Shown: positions 45,195 to 54,888 of the stretch, piece after piece
Layout: every line of letters starts with the position of its first letter
How positions within the stretch are numbered: the stretch's first letter is position 1
Assembly (NCBI RefSeq): GCF_001555965.1
Contig: NZ_LSHX01000042.1
Coordinates: 1 to 64,000 of the forward strand
Length of the DNA stretch: 64,000 bases
Source: Sphingomonas sp. CCH21-G11
Lineage (GTDB): Bacteria > Pseudomonadota > Alphaproteobacteria > Sphingomonadales > Sphingomonadaceae
Direction of reading: 5' to 3'
Program-made: the position numbers and the translations under genes
Notes under the pieces: model-generated
Seen by the model: the letters and a program-made list of their open reading frames with translations, nothing else
The model's database searches: none
What the model was told of the DNA's origin: nothing

Positions 45195-47891
45195 ATGCTC
45201 CCCCACCCTGCCCTGCACGCCAGCCATGGCGGCGTCTGGATCGCCGACGGCGACGGCACGCGGGCGATCGGGCGGGGGGAGGCGATCCGGATCGCCGCCG
45301 ACACGCCGGTCATCCTGCTGAACGCGCCGCTGGTCGCGCAGCGGCTGGGCTATGGCGAGCTGTCGGGGTTGGACGTGCTGGAGCTGTTCGCGTTCCTGCA
45401 CCCGGCGCGCTTCATGGTGCCGACGCCGCGCGGGCTGGCGCGGACGATCGGGCTGGACGAGCCGGCGGGTGACGCGGGCGTGCCGGCGTTGCTGCGCGCG
45501 GCGACCGCGCGGCTGTTGGCGACGTGCGAGGGCGACTGGCCGGAACGCGAGGGTGCGTGGACCGCCGCGCAGAGCCTGGCGCGGCTGCGTTGGCCCTGGG
45601 CGGCGCTGGTGACGCAGCGGCTGGCGCGGCCGGACAAGGCCGAACGCTGGCTGTTTTCCAAGCTGCCCGAATGGGACGAATCAGCCCCCCGCCCTGCGCC
45701 GCGCACGGTGACGCTGGACGATGCGGAGGTGGCCGCGCGGCTGGCGCAGCTGACCGGCGACGGGGCAGAGCAGCGGCCGGGCCAGCGCGCCTATGCGAGC
45801 GCGGCGGCCGCCGCGTTCCAGCCGCGCGCGATGCGCGACGCGCCCAATCTGGTGCTGGCCGAAGCCGGAACGGGGATCGGCAAGACGCTGGGCTACCTCG
45901 CCCCCGCCGGCCTGTGGGCGGAGCAGGCGGGCGGCGCGGTATGGGTGTCGACATTCACCAAGGCGCTGCAACGCCAGCTGAACCATGAGGGCGCGAGGCT
46001 GATCGCCGATCCGGCGGCGCGGCGGCGGCGGATCGTGACGCGAAAGGGGCGGGAGAATTACTTGTGCCTGCTCAACTTGGAGGATGCGCTGCAGGGCGGG
46101 TTTCAGGGGCGCGCCGCGGTGCTGGCGCAGCTGGTCGCGCGCTGGGCCGCCTATAGCGCCGATGGCGACATGGTCGGCGGCGACCTGCCCGGCTGGCTGC
46201 CCACCTTGTTCCGCCGCAACGGATCGACCGCGCTGACCGACCGGCGCGGCGAGTGCGTCTATGCCGGGTGCCCGCATTATCGGAAGTGCTTCATCGAACA
46301 TGCCGCGCGTGCATCCGCGCAGGCGGACATCGTCATCGCCAACCACGCGCTCGTCATGGTCAACGCCGCGCGCGGGCGCGAGACGGGGACGCGGCCGACC
46401 CGCTATGTCTTCGACGAGGGGCATCACCTGTTCGACGCGGCGGATGCGATGTTCGCGGTGGCGCTGACCGGGGCCGAGACGATCGAGCTGCGCCGCTGGA
46501 TCATGGGGCCGGAGGGCACGTCGCGCGGGCGCAGGCGCGGGCTGGCGGCGCGATTGTCGGATGTCGCCAGCTATGACGAGGCCGGGGGCGCGGCGATCAA
46601 CGACGCGGTCGATGCCGCCCGCGCGTTGCCCGGCGACGGATGGCTGCAGCGGCTGCACGAGGGCGCGCCGTTCGGGCCGGTCGAGGCGCTGCTGGGGGCG
46701 GTGCGCGGGCTGGTCTATGCGCGCGATACCGGCGCGGCGGACGCGGGCTATGGGCTGGAAACCGAGCTGGCCGAGCCCGACGCGGCGCTGGTCGAGGCGG
46801 CGGGGCCGGCGGCGGATGCGCTGGATGCGCTGCTCCGCCCGCTGGTCGCGCTGGGGCGGCGGCTCGACGCGGTGCTGGCGGATGCGCCCGACTGGATGGA
46901 CGCGCCGGCGCGCGCGCGGATCGAGGGGGCGATCGCGTCGCTCGGCTGGCGCGCCGACATGGTCGCGGCCTGGCTGGCGCTGATCGCGCGGATCGGCGGC
47001 CCGGCGGACGCGGACTTCGTCGACTGGCTGGCGATCGACCGCATCGAGGGCCGCGAAGTCGATGTCGGGCTGCACCGCCACTGGCTGGACCCCAGCCGGC
47101 CGTTTGCGCGCACCGTGCTGGAGCCCGCACATGGCGTGCTGGTGACCTCGGCGACGTTGCGCGCGGGCGGCGACTGGGCGGTCGCGGAGGCGCAGAGCGG
47201 GGCCGGCCACCTGATCCGCCCGGCGGCGCGCTTCGAGGCGGCGAGCCCGTTCGACTATGCGACCCAGGCCGAGGTGCTGATCGTGACCGACGTGGCGCGC
47301 GGCGACCTGGCGGCGCTGGCCAATGCCTATGGCCGGTTGATCGTCGCGTCGGGCGGCGGCGTGCTGGGGCTGTTCACCGCGATCCGGCGGCTGCGCGGCG
47401 TCCATGCCCGCATCGCCGACCGGCTGGCGCGCGAGGGGCTGGCGCTCTACGCCCAGCATGTCGACCCGATCGACACCGGGACCCTTGTGGACATTTTCCG
47501 CGACGATCCGCGCGCCAGCCTGATCGGCACCGATGCGCTGCGCGACGGGGTGGACGTGCCGGGCCGCTCGCTGCGGCTGGTGGTGATGGAGGGCGTGCCG
47601 TGGCCGCGCCCCGGCGTGCTGCACGCGGCACGGCGGCTGGCGGGCGGCGGGGCAGCCTATGACGACCGCATCGTCCGCGCGCGGCTGGCGCAGGCGTTCG
47701 GGCGGCTGATCCGTCGCGCCGACGATTCGGGCGCGTTCATCCTGTTGTCGGCGGCGATGCCGTCGCGGCTGCTGGGTGCCTTTCCCGAGGGTACGCCGGT
47801 CCGGCGGGTGACGCTGGACGAGGCGGTCGCACGCGCGCGGCACCTTTCCACGCGCGCGGCGATCGGGCATGACGCGGAGCAGACCGCCTGA
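45195..47891 (+). CDS. DinG-type superfamily 2 DNA helicase
   Basis: An 898-residue XPD/DinG-like helicase. Walker A is AEAGTGIGKT (residues 222-231), and the DEAH-box variant is DEGH (407-410). Between them four cysteines (YLCLLNLE, GECVYAGCPHYRKCF) can hold the 4Fe-4S cluster of this family, followed by VIANHALVM. C-terminal motifs include VTSATLR, FDYATQAEVLIV, the region GTDALRDGVDVPG and QAFGRLIRR. It should unwind DNA 5' to 3', dealing with R-loops or stalled forks. The start ATG 45195 opens the conserved LPHPALHASHGGVWIAD; no strong ribosome-binding site is seen. Confidence 0.93.
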   Translation: MLPHPALHASHGGVWIADGDGTRAIGRGEAIRIAADTPVILLNAPLVAQRLGYGELSGLDVLELFAFLHPARFMVPTPRGLARTIGLDEPAGDAGVPALLRAATARLLATCEGDWPEREGAWTAAQSLARLRWPWAALVTQRLARPDKAERWLFSKLPEWDESAPRPAPRTVTLDDAEVAARLAQLTGDGAEQRPGQRAYASAAAAAFQPRAMRDAPNLVLAEAGTGIGKTLGYLAPAGLWAEQAGGAVWVSTFTKALQRQLNHEGARLIADPAARRRRIVTRKGRENYLCLLNLEDALQGGFQGRAAVLAQLVARWAAYSADGDMVGGDLPGWLPTLFRRNGSTALTDRRGECVYAGCPHYRKCFIEHAARASAQADIVIANHALVMVNAARGRETGTRPTRYVFDEGHHLFDAADAMFAVALTGAETIELRRWIMGPEGTSRGRRRGLAARLSDVASYDEAGGAAINDAVDAARALPGDGWLQRLHEGAPFGPVEALLGAVRGLVYARDTGAADAGYGLETELAEPDAALVEAAGPAADALDALLRPLVALGRRLDAVLADAPDWMDAPARARIEGAIASLGWRADMVAAWLALIARIGGPADADFVDWLAIDRIEGREVDVGLHRHWLDPSRPFARTVLEPAHGVLVTSATLRAGGDWAVAEAQSGAGHLIRPAARFEAASPFDYATQAEVLIVTDVARGDLAALANAYGRLIVASGGGVLGLFTAIRRLRGVHARIADRLAREGLALYAQHVDPIDTGTLVDIFRDDPRASLIGTDALRDGVDVPGRSLRLVVMEGVPWPRPGVLHAARRLAGGGAAYDDRIVRARLAQAFGRLIRRADDSGAFILLSAAMPSRLLGAFPEGTPVRRVTLDEAVARARHLSTRAAIGHDAEQTA

Positions 47892-47901
47892 CGGGGACTC
47901 C

Positions 47902-48441
47902 ATGAAGACGCTTACCCTGCTTCGCCACGCCAAGTCCGGCTGGGACGACCCCGTCGCCCGCGATTTCGACCGGCCGCTGAATGCCAAGGGCGAGCGCGCG
48001 GCGACGACGATGGGGCGGCACGTCCGGTCGCTCGGGCTCGGCTTCGACCATGTCGTCGCCTCCCCCGCCCGCCGGGTCGAGGAAACGATCGCGGGGTTCG
48101 AGGCGGGTTATGGCGCGACGCTGGGCGCGGTCCCCGACCGGCGCATCTACCTCGCCTCGGCGGTGACGCTGCTCGACCTGGTGCGCGAGCTGCCCGCCGA
48201 TGTCGAGCGCGCGCTGCTGATCGGGCACAATCCGGGGCTCGAGGACCTGGTGCTCATGCTGGTGCCGGCCAGCGACGACGATGCGCTGCGCGCGCGCGTC
48301 GAGGACAAGTTCCCGACCGCCAGCCTGGCCGTGATCGCGTTCGACGGGGCGTGGGCGGACCTGAAGATGAATGGCGGGCGGCTCGAAAACTTCGTCAGGC
48401 CGCGCGACCTCGACCCCGCGCTCGGCCCCGATCAGGCCTGA
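47902..48441 (+). CDS. Histidine phosphatase family protein (SixA-like)
   Basis: A 179-residue phosphatase of the histidine-phosphatase superfamily. The catalytic RHG-type motif is TLLRHAKSGWDDP (His9), then VVASPARRVEETI and IGHNPGLEDLVLML with the second His. The size and the RHAKS context match SixA, which removes phosphate from phosphohistidine proteins, but other small substrates are possible. It follows the helicase gene by 10 bases and is convergent with merR, whose end overlaps by 10 bases. Confidence 0.92.
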   Translation: MKTLTLLRHAKSGWDDPVARDFDRPLNAKGERAATTMGRHVRSLGLGFDHVVASPARRVEETIAGFEAGYGATLGAVPDRRIYLASAVTLLDLVRELPADVERALLIGHNPGLEDLVLMLVPASDDDALRARVEDKFPTASLAVIAFDGAWADLKMNGGRLENFVRPRDLDPALGPDQA

Positions 48442-48776
48442 TCGGCACCCAGCGCGTCGGCGAGCAGCGCGCGGATCCGGCGCAGCGCGTCGGGCACGGG
48501 CTCGGCGGCCGTCGCGGCCCCCCCACGCTCCCCCGCGAGCAGGCGCTGCACCCCGGCGATCGTATAACCTTCCTGACCCAGCAGGCGATGGATGCGGCGG
48601 ACCAGCGCGACGTCGGCGGGCCGGTAATAGCGACGCTGCCCGGCGCGCTGCATCGGCCGCAGCTGCGGAAAGCGGGTTTCCCAATAGCGCAGCCGATGCT
48701 GCGGCAAACCAAGCTCGCGCGCCAGATCGCTGATCGTCACGAAGGCGCCGGGTGTGCTGTCCGACCGGCCGGACAC
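48432..48776 (-). CDS. MerR-family transcriptional regulator
   Basis: A 114-residue regulator with an N-terminal winged helix-turn-helix: TISDLARELGLPQHRLRYWE, then QRRYYRPADVALVRRIHRLL and GYTIAGVQRLL. The C-terminal part is short and lacks metal-binding cysteines, so it is not a metal sensor of the classical type. GTG 48776 is used; GTG 48740, just before TISDLA, is an alternative. It follows ihfA by 5 bases, the order usual in alphaproteobacteria. Its targets are not known. Confidence 0.87.
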   Translation of the reverse strand: MSGRSDSTPGAFVTISDLARELGLPQHRLRYWETRFPQLRPMQRAGQRRYYRPADVALVRRIHRLLGQEGYTIAGVQRLLAGERGGAATAAEPVPDALRRIRALLADALGADQA

Positions 48777-48781
48777 CCCGT

Positions 48782-49081
48782 TCAGTCGGCGCGCACGATG
48801 CGGTCGCGCATCATCTGGCTGGCGCGGAAGGTAAGGACGCGGCGCGGCGCGATCGGCACCTCGACCCCCGTCTTGGGATTGCGGCCGATCCGTTCGCCCT
48901 TGTCGCGCAGGATGAAGCTGCCGAAGCCGGAAATCTTCACATTCTCGCCGCGGGCGAGCGCGTCGCACATATGGTCGAGGACCTGTTCGACCAGGCGCGC
49001 CGAATCCGCGCGGGACAAACCCATCTGGCGATGGAGCGATTCCGCCAGGTCGGCGCGGGTCAAGGTTCCAACTGTCGACAT
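48782..49081 (-). CDS. ihfA: Integration host factor alpha subunit
   Basis: A 99-residue nucleoid protein that forms a heterodimer with IhfB and bends DNA sharply. Visible: [46 protein letters not shown] and [13 protein letters not shown] with the arm that enters the minor groove. It sits between fabH and merR, a placement shared by many alphaproteobacteria. A TTGCAC box and AT-rich stretch lie in the 95-base gap before it and may be its promoter. Confidence 0.96.
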   Translation of the reverse strand: MSTVGTLTRADLAESLHRQMGLSRADSARLVEQVLDHMCDALARGENVKISGFGSFILRDKGERIGRNPKTGVEVPIAPRRVLTFRASQMMRDRIVRAD

Positions 49082-49176
49082 TCGATGTTCTTTCGTCCCC
49101 CCTGTTCAGCCGCGCGGTGTAACACACTGTGGCGCGGGTGCAATATTGGACCATTCCGGAGCTAATTGCCGATGTG

Positions 49177-50145
49177 CTAGAGTTGGACGACGCTGGCGCC
49201 CCAGGTGAAGCCGCCGCCCATCGCCTCCAGCACGATCAGGTGACCCGGCCGGATGCGCCCGTCGCGAATCGCCGCGTCGAGCGCCAGCGGCACCGACGCC
49301 GCCGAGGTATTGGCGTGCTGGTCGACGGTGACCACCACCTTTTCCGGGGCGAGGCCCAGCTTGCGCGCGGTCGCATCGAGGATGCGGGCATTGGCCTGAT
49401 GCGGCACGACCCAGTCGACCCGGTCCGCCGCCATGCCCGCCGCGTCGAGCGCCTCGCTCATCACCGCCGCCAGATTGGTGACGGCATGGCGGAACACCTC
49501 GCGCCCCTTCATCCGCAGCTTGCCGACGGTGCCGGTGGTCGACGGTCCGCCATCGACATAGAGCAGCTGGTTGTGGCGCCCGTCGGCGTGCAGCCGGGTG
49601 GCGAGCACGCCGCGCGTGCCGTCGCCCTCGTCGGCCTCGAGCACGATCGCGCCCGCCCCGTCGCCGAACAGGACGCAGGTCGCGCGGTCCTCCCAGTCGA
49701 GGATGCGACTGAAGGTTTCCGATCCGATCACCAGCGCGCGCGTCGCCGCGCCGGCGCGGATCATCGAATCGGCCACCTGGAGCGCGTAGAGAAAGCCCGA
49801 GCAGACTGCCGCCACGTCGAAGGCGACGCAGTCGTCGATGCCGAGCGCGGCCTGCACCAGCGTGGCGCTGGCCGGAAAGGTCTGGTCGGGCGTGGCGGTG
49901 GCAAGCACGATCAGGTCGATGTCGGCGGGTACGCGACCGGCGGCGGCGAGCGCGGTGCGTGCAGCGGCGGTCGCGAGCGTCGACGTCGTCTCGTCGGCTT
50001 CGGCGATGTGGCGGAAACGGATGCCGGTACGCTCGACGATCCATTCGTCGGAGGTATCGACGCGCGCCGCCAGATCGGCATTGCTGACCCGCGTACGCGG
50101 CAGGGCGGAGCCGGTCCCGGTAACGACGGCGCGACGAATGGTCAT
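49177..50145 (-). CDS. fabH: Beta-ketoacyl-ACP synthase III
   Basis: A 322-residue condensing enzyme that starts fatty acid synthesis by joining acetyl-CoA with malonyl-ACP. The catalytic triad is visible: Cys115 in [13 protein letters not shown], His in [11 protein letters not shown] and Asn in [10 protein letters not shown]. It begins [20 protein letters not shown], has [15 protein letters not shown] and ends with the glycine-rich [11 protein letters not shown]. It follows plsX by 11 bases, so both lipid genes are coexpressed. Confidence 0.97.
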   Translation of the reverse strand: MTIRRAVVTGTGSALPRTRVSNADLAARVDTSDEWIVERTGIRFRHIAEADETTSTLATAAARTALAAAGRVPADIDLIVLATATPDQTFPASATLVQAALGIDDCVAFDVAAVCSGFLYALQVADSMIRAGAATRALVIGSETFSRILDWEDRATCVLFGDGAGAIVLEADEGDGTRGVLATRLHADGRHNQLLYVDGGPSTTGTVGKLRMKGREVFRHAVTNLAAVMSEALDAAGMAADRVDWVVPHQANARILDATARKLGLAPEKVVVTVDQHANTSAASVPLALDAAIRDGRIRPGHLIVLEAMGGGFTWGASVVQL

Positions 50146-50156
50146 GTCAGGAACCT

Positions 50157-51188
50157 TCAGGCAGCCTTGGCTTCGAAATTTCCGAGATCTTCGGCGATCC
50201 GGCGCGTGAGGTCGTCGCGCACCATCTTGGCGGCGACGGCGATGGCGTGGGCGACGCCGGCTTCGTTGGCGCCGCCATGGCTCTTCACGACCAGGCCGTT
50301 GAGCCCCAGAAACACCGCGCCATTGTGGTTGTTGGGATCGAGATGATGGCGAAGCAGGTCGGTCGCCGGACGCGAGATCAGGAACCCGATCTTCGACCGC
50401 ACCGAGCTCTGGAACGCGCGGCGCAGCAGGTCGGCGACGAAGCGCGCCGTTCCCTCCGCCGTCTTGAGCGCGATATTGCCGGAAAAGCCGTCGCACACCA
50501 CGACGTCGACTTCGCCGCGCGAGATCCGGTCGCCCTCGATAAAGCCGGCGAAGTGCAGCGGCAGATGGTTCGCGCCGCGCAGCTGGGCGGCGGCGTCGCG
50601 CACCGCATCGGTGCCCTTCAGTTCCTCGGTACCGATGTTGAGCAGCGCGACGCGCGGATTGTCGAGGTCGAGCGCGGTGCGCGCATAGGCCGCGCCCATG
50701 ACCGCAAACTGGACGAGGTTGCGGGCGTCGCATTCGGCATTGGCGCCGAGATCGAGCATCACCGTGTCGGTTTCGCCCAGGCTGGGCAGCAGCGCAGCGA
50801 GCGCGGGGCGGTCGATGCCGGGCATGGTGCGCAGCGCCAGCTTCGCCATCGCCATCAGCGCGCCGGTATTGCCGCAGGAGATGGCGGCATCCGACTCGCC
50901 CCGCTTCACCAGGTCGATCGCGATCCCCATCGACGTGGTGCGCGCGCGCCGGATCGCCTGGCTGGGCTTGTCGTCGGCACCGACGGTTTCGGCGGCATGG
51001 ACGATGCGGACCGCATCGGCCAGTTCGGCATAGGCAGCAAGCCCGCCGGCGACCTGCGCCTCGTCGCCGACCAGGGTGAAGGCGAGCGCCGGATCATGGC
51101 GATGTGCGCGGGCGACACCCGCCAGCATGGTCGAAAGCCCCTTGTCGCCGCCCATCGCATCGACGGCGATCCTCGAGCCCCTGGCCAT
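50157..51188 (-). CDS. plsX: Phosphate acyltransferase PlsX
   Basis: A 343-residue peripheral enzyme that makes acyl-phosphate from acyl-ACP for the PlsY step of phospholipid synthesis. Motifs: [63 protein letters not shown] and [17 protein letters not shown]. The length is typical. The order rpmF-plsX-fabH is widely conserved and links membrane synthesis to ribosome production. Confidence 0.97.
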   Translation of the reverse strand: MARGSRIAVDAMGGDKGLSTMLAGVARAHRHDPALAFTLVGDEAQVAGGLAAYAELADAVRIVHAAETVGADDKPSQAIRRARTTSMGIAIDLVKRGESDAAISCGNTGALMAMAKLALRTMPGIDRPALAALLPSLGETDTVMLDLGANAECDARNLVQFAVMGAAYARTALDLDNPRVALLNIGTEELKGTDAVRDAAAQLRGANHLPLHFAGFIEGDRISRGEVDVVVCDGFSGNIALKTAEGTARFVADLLRRAFQSSVRSKIGFLISRPATDLLRHHLDPNNHNGAVFLGLNGLVVKSHGGANEAGVAHAIAVAAKMVRDDLTRRIAEDLGNFEAKAA

Positions 51189-51220
51189 GACGGCGACGTA
51201 CTCCTGTCCGTGCGCGGGCC

Positions 51221-51400
51221 TCAGCCCTCGACCGAAACGATTTCCCGGCCGTTATAGTGGCCGCAAGCCATGCACAGATTGTGCGGGCGCTTCAACTCGC
51301 CGCAATTCGGGCATTCCTGGAACGACTCGACCGAGAGCGAGTCGTGCGCGCGGCGCATGCCACGGCGGGAGGGCGAGGTCTTTCTCTTCGGAACTGCCAT
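51221..51400 (-). CDS. rpmF: 50S ribosomal protein L32
   Basis: A 59-residue ribosomal protein: [20 protein letters not shown], then a zinc-ribbon region with [12 protein letters not shown] and [11 protein letters not shown] (four cysteines) and the end REIVSVEG. The start ATG is at 51400. The cysteine pairs show that it is the zinc-binding form. It precedes plsX by 32 bases on the same strand and is the first gene of this operon. Confidence 0.97.
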   Translation of the reverse strand: MAVPKRKTSPSRRGMRRAHDSLSVESFQECPNCGELKRPHNLCMACGHYNGREIVSVEG

Positions 51401-51615
51401 TTCGGCACCTTATCCATCTGCAATCTGGGTGTTCGGGGTCGCGATACGCCACACCCTGGTTCCAGGCAAGCCGCGCCGCAAGCGCGCGACCCGCCCGACC
51501 GGCGGGCTGGCAGGTCACGAAGCGAGCGAGCGCCTATAGCCGATTTCCGCCACGTTGCAAGTATCGCCCGGCCGTGGCAGCCCAGGCGACACCAATATCC
51601 GGGGGAACGCTATAC

Positions 51616-52014
51616 ATGGACACCATCATCCTGCCCGTCACGCTGGCGACCGCGGCCGCGGCGGCGCTGATCAACGTCTGGCTGGGCGCGCGGATCATCC
51701 GCGTCCGCTTTGCCGAGAAGATCGCGATGGGCGACGGCGGCAATGCGACGATGCAGTGCCGGATGCGCGCCCAGGCGAACTTCATCGAATATACCCCGAT
51801 CATCGTGATCCTGATCGCGCTGATCGAGCTGGCACTGGGAACGAGCGGGTGGCTGTGGCTGGCCGCGGCAGCCTATATCGGCGCGCGCGTGCTCCATCCT
51901 TTCGGCATGGACGGGTGGATGCTGGGGCGCCAGATCGGCACGATCGTGACGCTGACCATGACCATCCTGCTGGCCGCAACCGCGCTGGCGATCCCGTTCC
52001 TGAGCTTCGGGTGA
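51616..52014 (+). CDS. MAPEG family membrane protein
   Basis: A 132-residue inner-membrane protein with four helices and the MAPEG pattern (INVWLGARIIRVRFAEKIAMG, MRAQANFIEYTPIIVILIAL, GARVLHPFGM). Eukaryotic relatives are glutathione transferases or leukotriene enzymes; bacterial members are of unknown function but may act on lipophilic electrophiles. GGGGGAA lies upstream of ATG 51616. It is divergent from rpmF and transcribed alone. Confidence 0.9.
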   Translation: MDTIILPVTLATAAAAALINVWLGARIIRVRFAEKIAMGDGGNATMQCRMRAQANFIEYTPIIVILIALIELALGTSGWLWLAAAAYIGARVLHPFGMDGWMLGRQIGTIVTLTMTILLAATALAIPFLSFG

Positions 52015-52282
52015 GGGGCGGCATCGATTAGCGAGCTCTGACCCTCCGCTGATCCGGTGAGGCTGACCGGGACAGGGCCTTATCGGAAAGCCCAGCCACT
52101 CCTCGCTCGTCACCCCGGCCTCGAGCCGGGGTCCCGCTGCCTGATCCGGCACGCGAAGAAGCGGGACCCCGGGTCAAGCCCGGGGTGACGACAAGATTCA
52201 AGATCACATCGATGCAATGCGCGTTCCGGGGCAGTCTCCCCGGATGGAGGTCCGAAGCGCCTCTCTCAAGATCTTCCGCCCC
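52015..52282. other. Intergenic region with repeat copy E
   Basis: A 268-base gap between the convergent MAPEG and metallo-hydrolase genes. A third of it is a full-length copy of the dispersed inverted repeat. No gene, promoter or other element was recognised in the remainder. Confidence 0.5.
52109..52189. repeat. Dispersed inverted repeat, copy E (full length)
   Basis: It opens GTCACCCCGGCCTCGAGCCG and ends CCGGGTCAAGCCCGGGGTGAC. Inside, CCCGCT and AGCGGG also pair, so the whole 81 bases can fold as a branched cruciform. It is the best-formed copy in the window. Confidence 0.85.
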
Positions 52283-52963
52283 TCAACGCCCCGCGAGCGC
52301 GCGGTCGCCGACCAGCGGATTGGTGCGGCGTTCATGGCCGAAGCTGCTCGTCTCGCCATGCCCCGGCACGAAATGGGTGTCGTCGCCGAGCGGCCACAGC
52401 CGCCCGGTGATCGAGGCGATCAGGTCGTCGTGATTGCCCATCGGAAAGTCCCAGCGCCCGATCGAGCCGCGGAACAGCACATCGCCGACCACCGCGAATC
52501 TTGACGGCGCGTGGTGGAAGACGACGTGACCCGGCGTATGGCCGGGGCAGTGATAGACGTCGAGCACCAGATCGCCGACCGTGACCTGGTCGCCATTTTC
52601 GAGCCAGCGATCGGGCTCGAACACTTCGCCGCGCACGCCATAGTTGCGGCCGTCATCGGCCAGCCGGGCGATCCAGAACCGGTCGGCCTCGTGCGGCCCC
52701 TCGATCGGCACGCCCAGCTGGCGGGCGAGCACGCCCGCCTGGCCGCAATGGTCGATATGGCCGTGGGTGATCAGGATCTTCTCGATCGTCACGCCCAGCT
52801 GCGCCGCCGCCCCGGCCAGCCGGTCGAGATCGCCGCCGGGATCGGTGAAGGCGCCGCGCATCGTGGCGGTGCACCACAGGATCGTCGCATTCTGCTGAAG
52901 CGGCGTCACCGGAACGATCGCGGCGCGCAACGGCGGTTCGCCGGCGGAAGGGGCTTGGGTCAT
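52283..52963 (-). CDS. Metallo-beta-lactamase-fold hydrolase (glyoxalase II-like)
   Basis: A 226-residue MBL-fold hydrolase. The zinc motif HxHxDH is visible in LITHGHIDHCGQAG, with further ligands in YHCPGHTPGHVVFH, VVGDVLFRGSIGRWD and FVPGHGETSSFG. The type resembles YcbL/glyoxalase II-like thioester hydrolases; the exact substrate is unknown. It is divergent from the pabB-pabC gene, starting about 80 bases away. Confidence 0.9.
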   Translation of the reverse strand: MTQAPSAGEPPLRAAIVPVTPLQQNATILWCTATMRGAFTDPGGDLDRLAGAAAQLGVTIEKILITHGHIDHCGQAGVLARQLGVPIEGPHEADRFWIARLADDGRNYGVRGEVFEPDRWLENGDQVTVGDLVLDVYHCPGHTPGHVVFHHAPSRFAVVGDVLFRGSIGRWDFPMGNHDDLIASITGRLWPLGDDTHFVPGHGETSSFGHERRTNPLVGDRALAGR

Positions 52964-53045
52964 GGCCAGCGGAGATAGGCAAGGCGACCGGCGGCGGCAA
53001 CACGCACTTGCCCCGGCGGCGCGCGCGCTGCATGGCCGGGCGGCC

Positions 53046-54848
53046 ATGATGTACGGCACGTCCCCGCCCTTCGTCCTCGTCGACGACGCCCGCACCCCCG
53101 GCACGCCGGCACGGCTTTATCGCGACCCCGTCCGCATCCTGCGCGCCGACCGGCTCGACGCGGTCGCGCCGCTGCTCGACGCGATCGACGCCGCGGTGGC
53201 GCAGGGCGCGCATGTCGCCGGGTTCCTGGGCTATGAGGCCGGCTTTGCGCTCGAACCCCGGCTGACGCGCCACGCCCGCATGCTTGTCCCCGACGGCGAC
53301 GACCGGCTGCCGGTCGGCTGGTTCGGTGTGTTCGACGCGGTGACGCCGATCGATGCCGATGCGTTGCACGCCGCGCTGCCGCCCGGCGACGGCGCCTATG
53401 TCGGCGCGGCGGTGCCCGAGATCGATCCGGCGGGCTATGCCGCCCGCTTTGCCACGGTGCACGACGCGATCCTGGCCGGCGACATCTATCAGGCCAACCT
53501 GACCTTTGCGGCGCGCGCGCCGGTCGCGGGCCACCCGCTGGCGCTGTACGCCGCGATCCGCGCGCGCGCCGCCGCCGGCTATGGCGGCGTGGTGTGGACG
53601 GGCGAGGACTGGCTGCTCAGCTTCTCGCCCGAGCTGTTCTTTGCCGCCGCCGACCGCCGCATCGCGGTGCGTCCGATGAAGGGCACCGCCGCGCGCGGCG
53701 ACACGCCGGAGCAGGATCGCCAGGCCGCGGCGGCATTGCGCAACGACCCCAAGCAGCGCGCCGAAAACCTGATGATCGTCGACCTGATGCGCAACGACCT
53801 GTCGCGCATCGCCCGGCCGGGCAGCGTGACCGTGCCCGAGGCCTTTGCGATCGAGACCTATCCAAGCGTGCACCAGATGGTGTCGACCGTCGCCGCCGAG
53901 CTGCCTGACCGATGCCCGCCATCGACGATGCTGCGCGCGCTGTTCCCGTGCGGGTCGATCACCGGCGCGCCCAAGCTGCGCGCGATGGAAATTTTGGCCG
54001 AGGTCGAGGGCGAGCCGCGCGGCGCCTATACCGGCGCGATCGGTACGGTGACGCCGCAGGGCAGCGCGCAGTTCAACGTCGCGATCCGCACCCTGCATCT
54101 GAAGCCCGGCGCATTGCAGGCGCGCATCGGGCTGGGATCGGGGGTGGTCGCCGATTCGGTTGCCGAACAGGAATGGGCCGAATGCCTGACCAAGGCCGCG
54201 TTCCTGACGACGGGGGCGCGGCCGATCGACCTGGTCGAGACGATCGCCTTCGACCCGCTGGAGGGGATGCCGCTGCTCGAGCGCCATCTGGAGCGGATGC
54301 GCGCAAGCGCCGCCGCGCTCGGCTTTCGCTTCGACCGGCATGGCGCGCGCAACGAGCTGCAGGCCGCGACCTTCCGGCTGCGTGCGGCCGCGCGGGTCCG
54401 CCTGTTGCTCGCGCGCGGCGGCACCATTGCGATCGAGGTCGCGCCGATGCCCGCCACGCCCGCACTGCCGGTGCCGGTCGACATCCGGCCGCTGCCCGTC
54501 GACGCCGACGATTTCCGGCTGGCGCACAAGACGAGCGACCGGCGCCACTGGGCGGCGGCGCGGGCCGGAGCGACGACGTTCGACACGCTGTTCACCCACG
54601 CTGCTGGCCTGCTGACCGAGGGCAGCTTCACCTCGATCTTCGTCGAGCGGCCCGACGGCATGCTGATGACGCCGCTGCTGCGCCCCGGCATGCTGCCGGG
54701 CGTGCTGCGCGCGCACCTGATCGCGGAGGGCCGCGCGGTCGAGGCGGACCTGACCCCGGCCGATTGCGCGCAAGGATTGTTCGTCGGAAATGCGCTGCGC
54801 GGACTGATTGCTGCGCGGCTGGTTGCGGATGACGAGGGACGCGGCTAA
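53046..54848 (+). CDS. pabB: Fused aminodeoxychorismate synthase I and aminodeoxychorismate lyase
   Basis: A 600-residue fusion for p-aminobenzoate (folate) synthesis. The N-terminal ~385 residues are PabB: VRPMKGTAARG carries Lys212, the residue that marks PabB rather than anthranilate synthase, then ENLMIVDLMRNDLSRI, ETYPSVHQMVSTV and GSITGAPKLRAMEIL. The C-terminal ~200 residues are PabC-like, with the PLP Lys495 in LAHKTSDRRHW and LLTEGSFTSIFVE. Two tandem ATGs (53046, 53049) are possible starts. A glutaminase partner (PabA) is not encoded here. Confidence 0.94.
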   Translation: MMYGTSPPFVLVDDARTPGTPARLYRDPVRILRADRLDAVAPLLDAIDAAVAQGAHVAGFLGYEAGFALEPRLTRHARMLVPDGDDRLPVGWFGVFDAVTPIDADALHAALPPGDGAYVGAAVPEIDPAGYAARFATVHDAILAGDIYQANLTFAARAPVAGHPLALYAAIRARAAAGYGGVVWTGEDWLLSFSPELFFAAADRRIAVRPMKGTAARGDTPEQDRQAAAALRNDPKQRAENLMIVDLMRNDLSRIARPGSVTVPEAFAIETYPSVHQMVSTVAAELPDRCPPSTMLRALFPCGSITGAPKLRAMEILAEVEGEPRGAYTGAIGTVTPQGSAQFNVAIRTLHLKPGALQARIGLGSGVVADSVAEQEWAECLTKAAFLTTGARPIDLVETIAFDPLEGMPLLERHLERMRASAAALGFRFDRHGARNELQAATFRLRAAARVRLLLARGGTIAIEVAPMPATPALPVPVDIRPLPVDADDFRLAHKTSDRRHWAAARAGATTFDTLFTHAAGLLTEGSFTSIFVERPDGMLMTPLLRPGMLPGVLRAHLIAEGRAVEADLTPADCAQGLFVGNALRGLIAARLVADDEGRG

Positions 54849-54888
54849 GGCCCGCGACGATTTCCCAAGCCCGCAAAGGTCCCGCCCC

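Noticed and set aside
45681-47987. 768-residue minus-strand frame opposite the helicase
   Set aside because: The plus strand has a complete DinG-type helicase with all motifs. The minus-strand product is an arginine-rich shadow.
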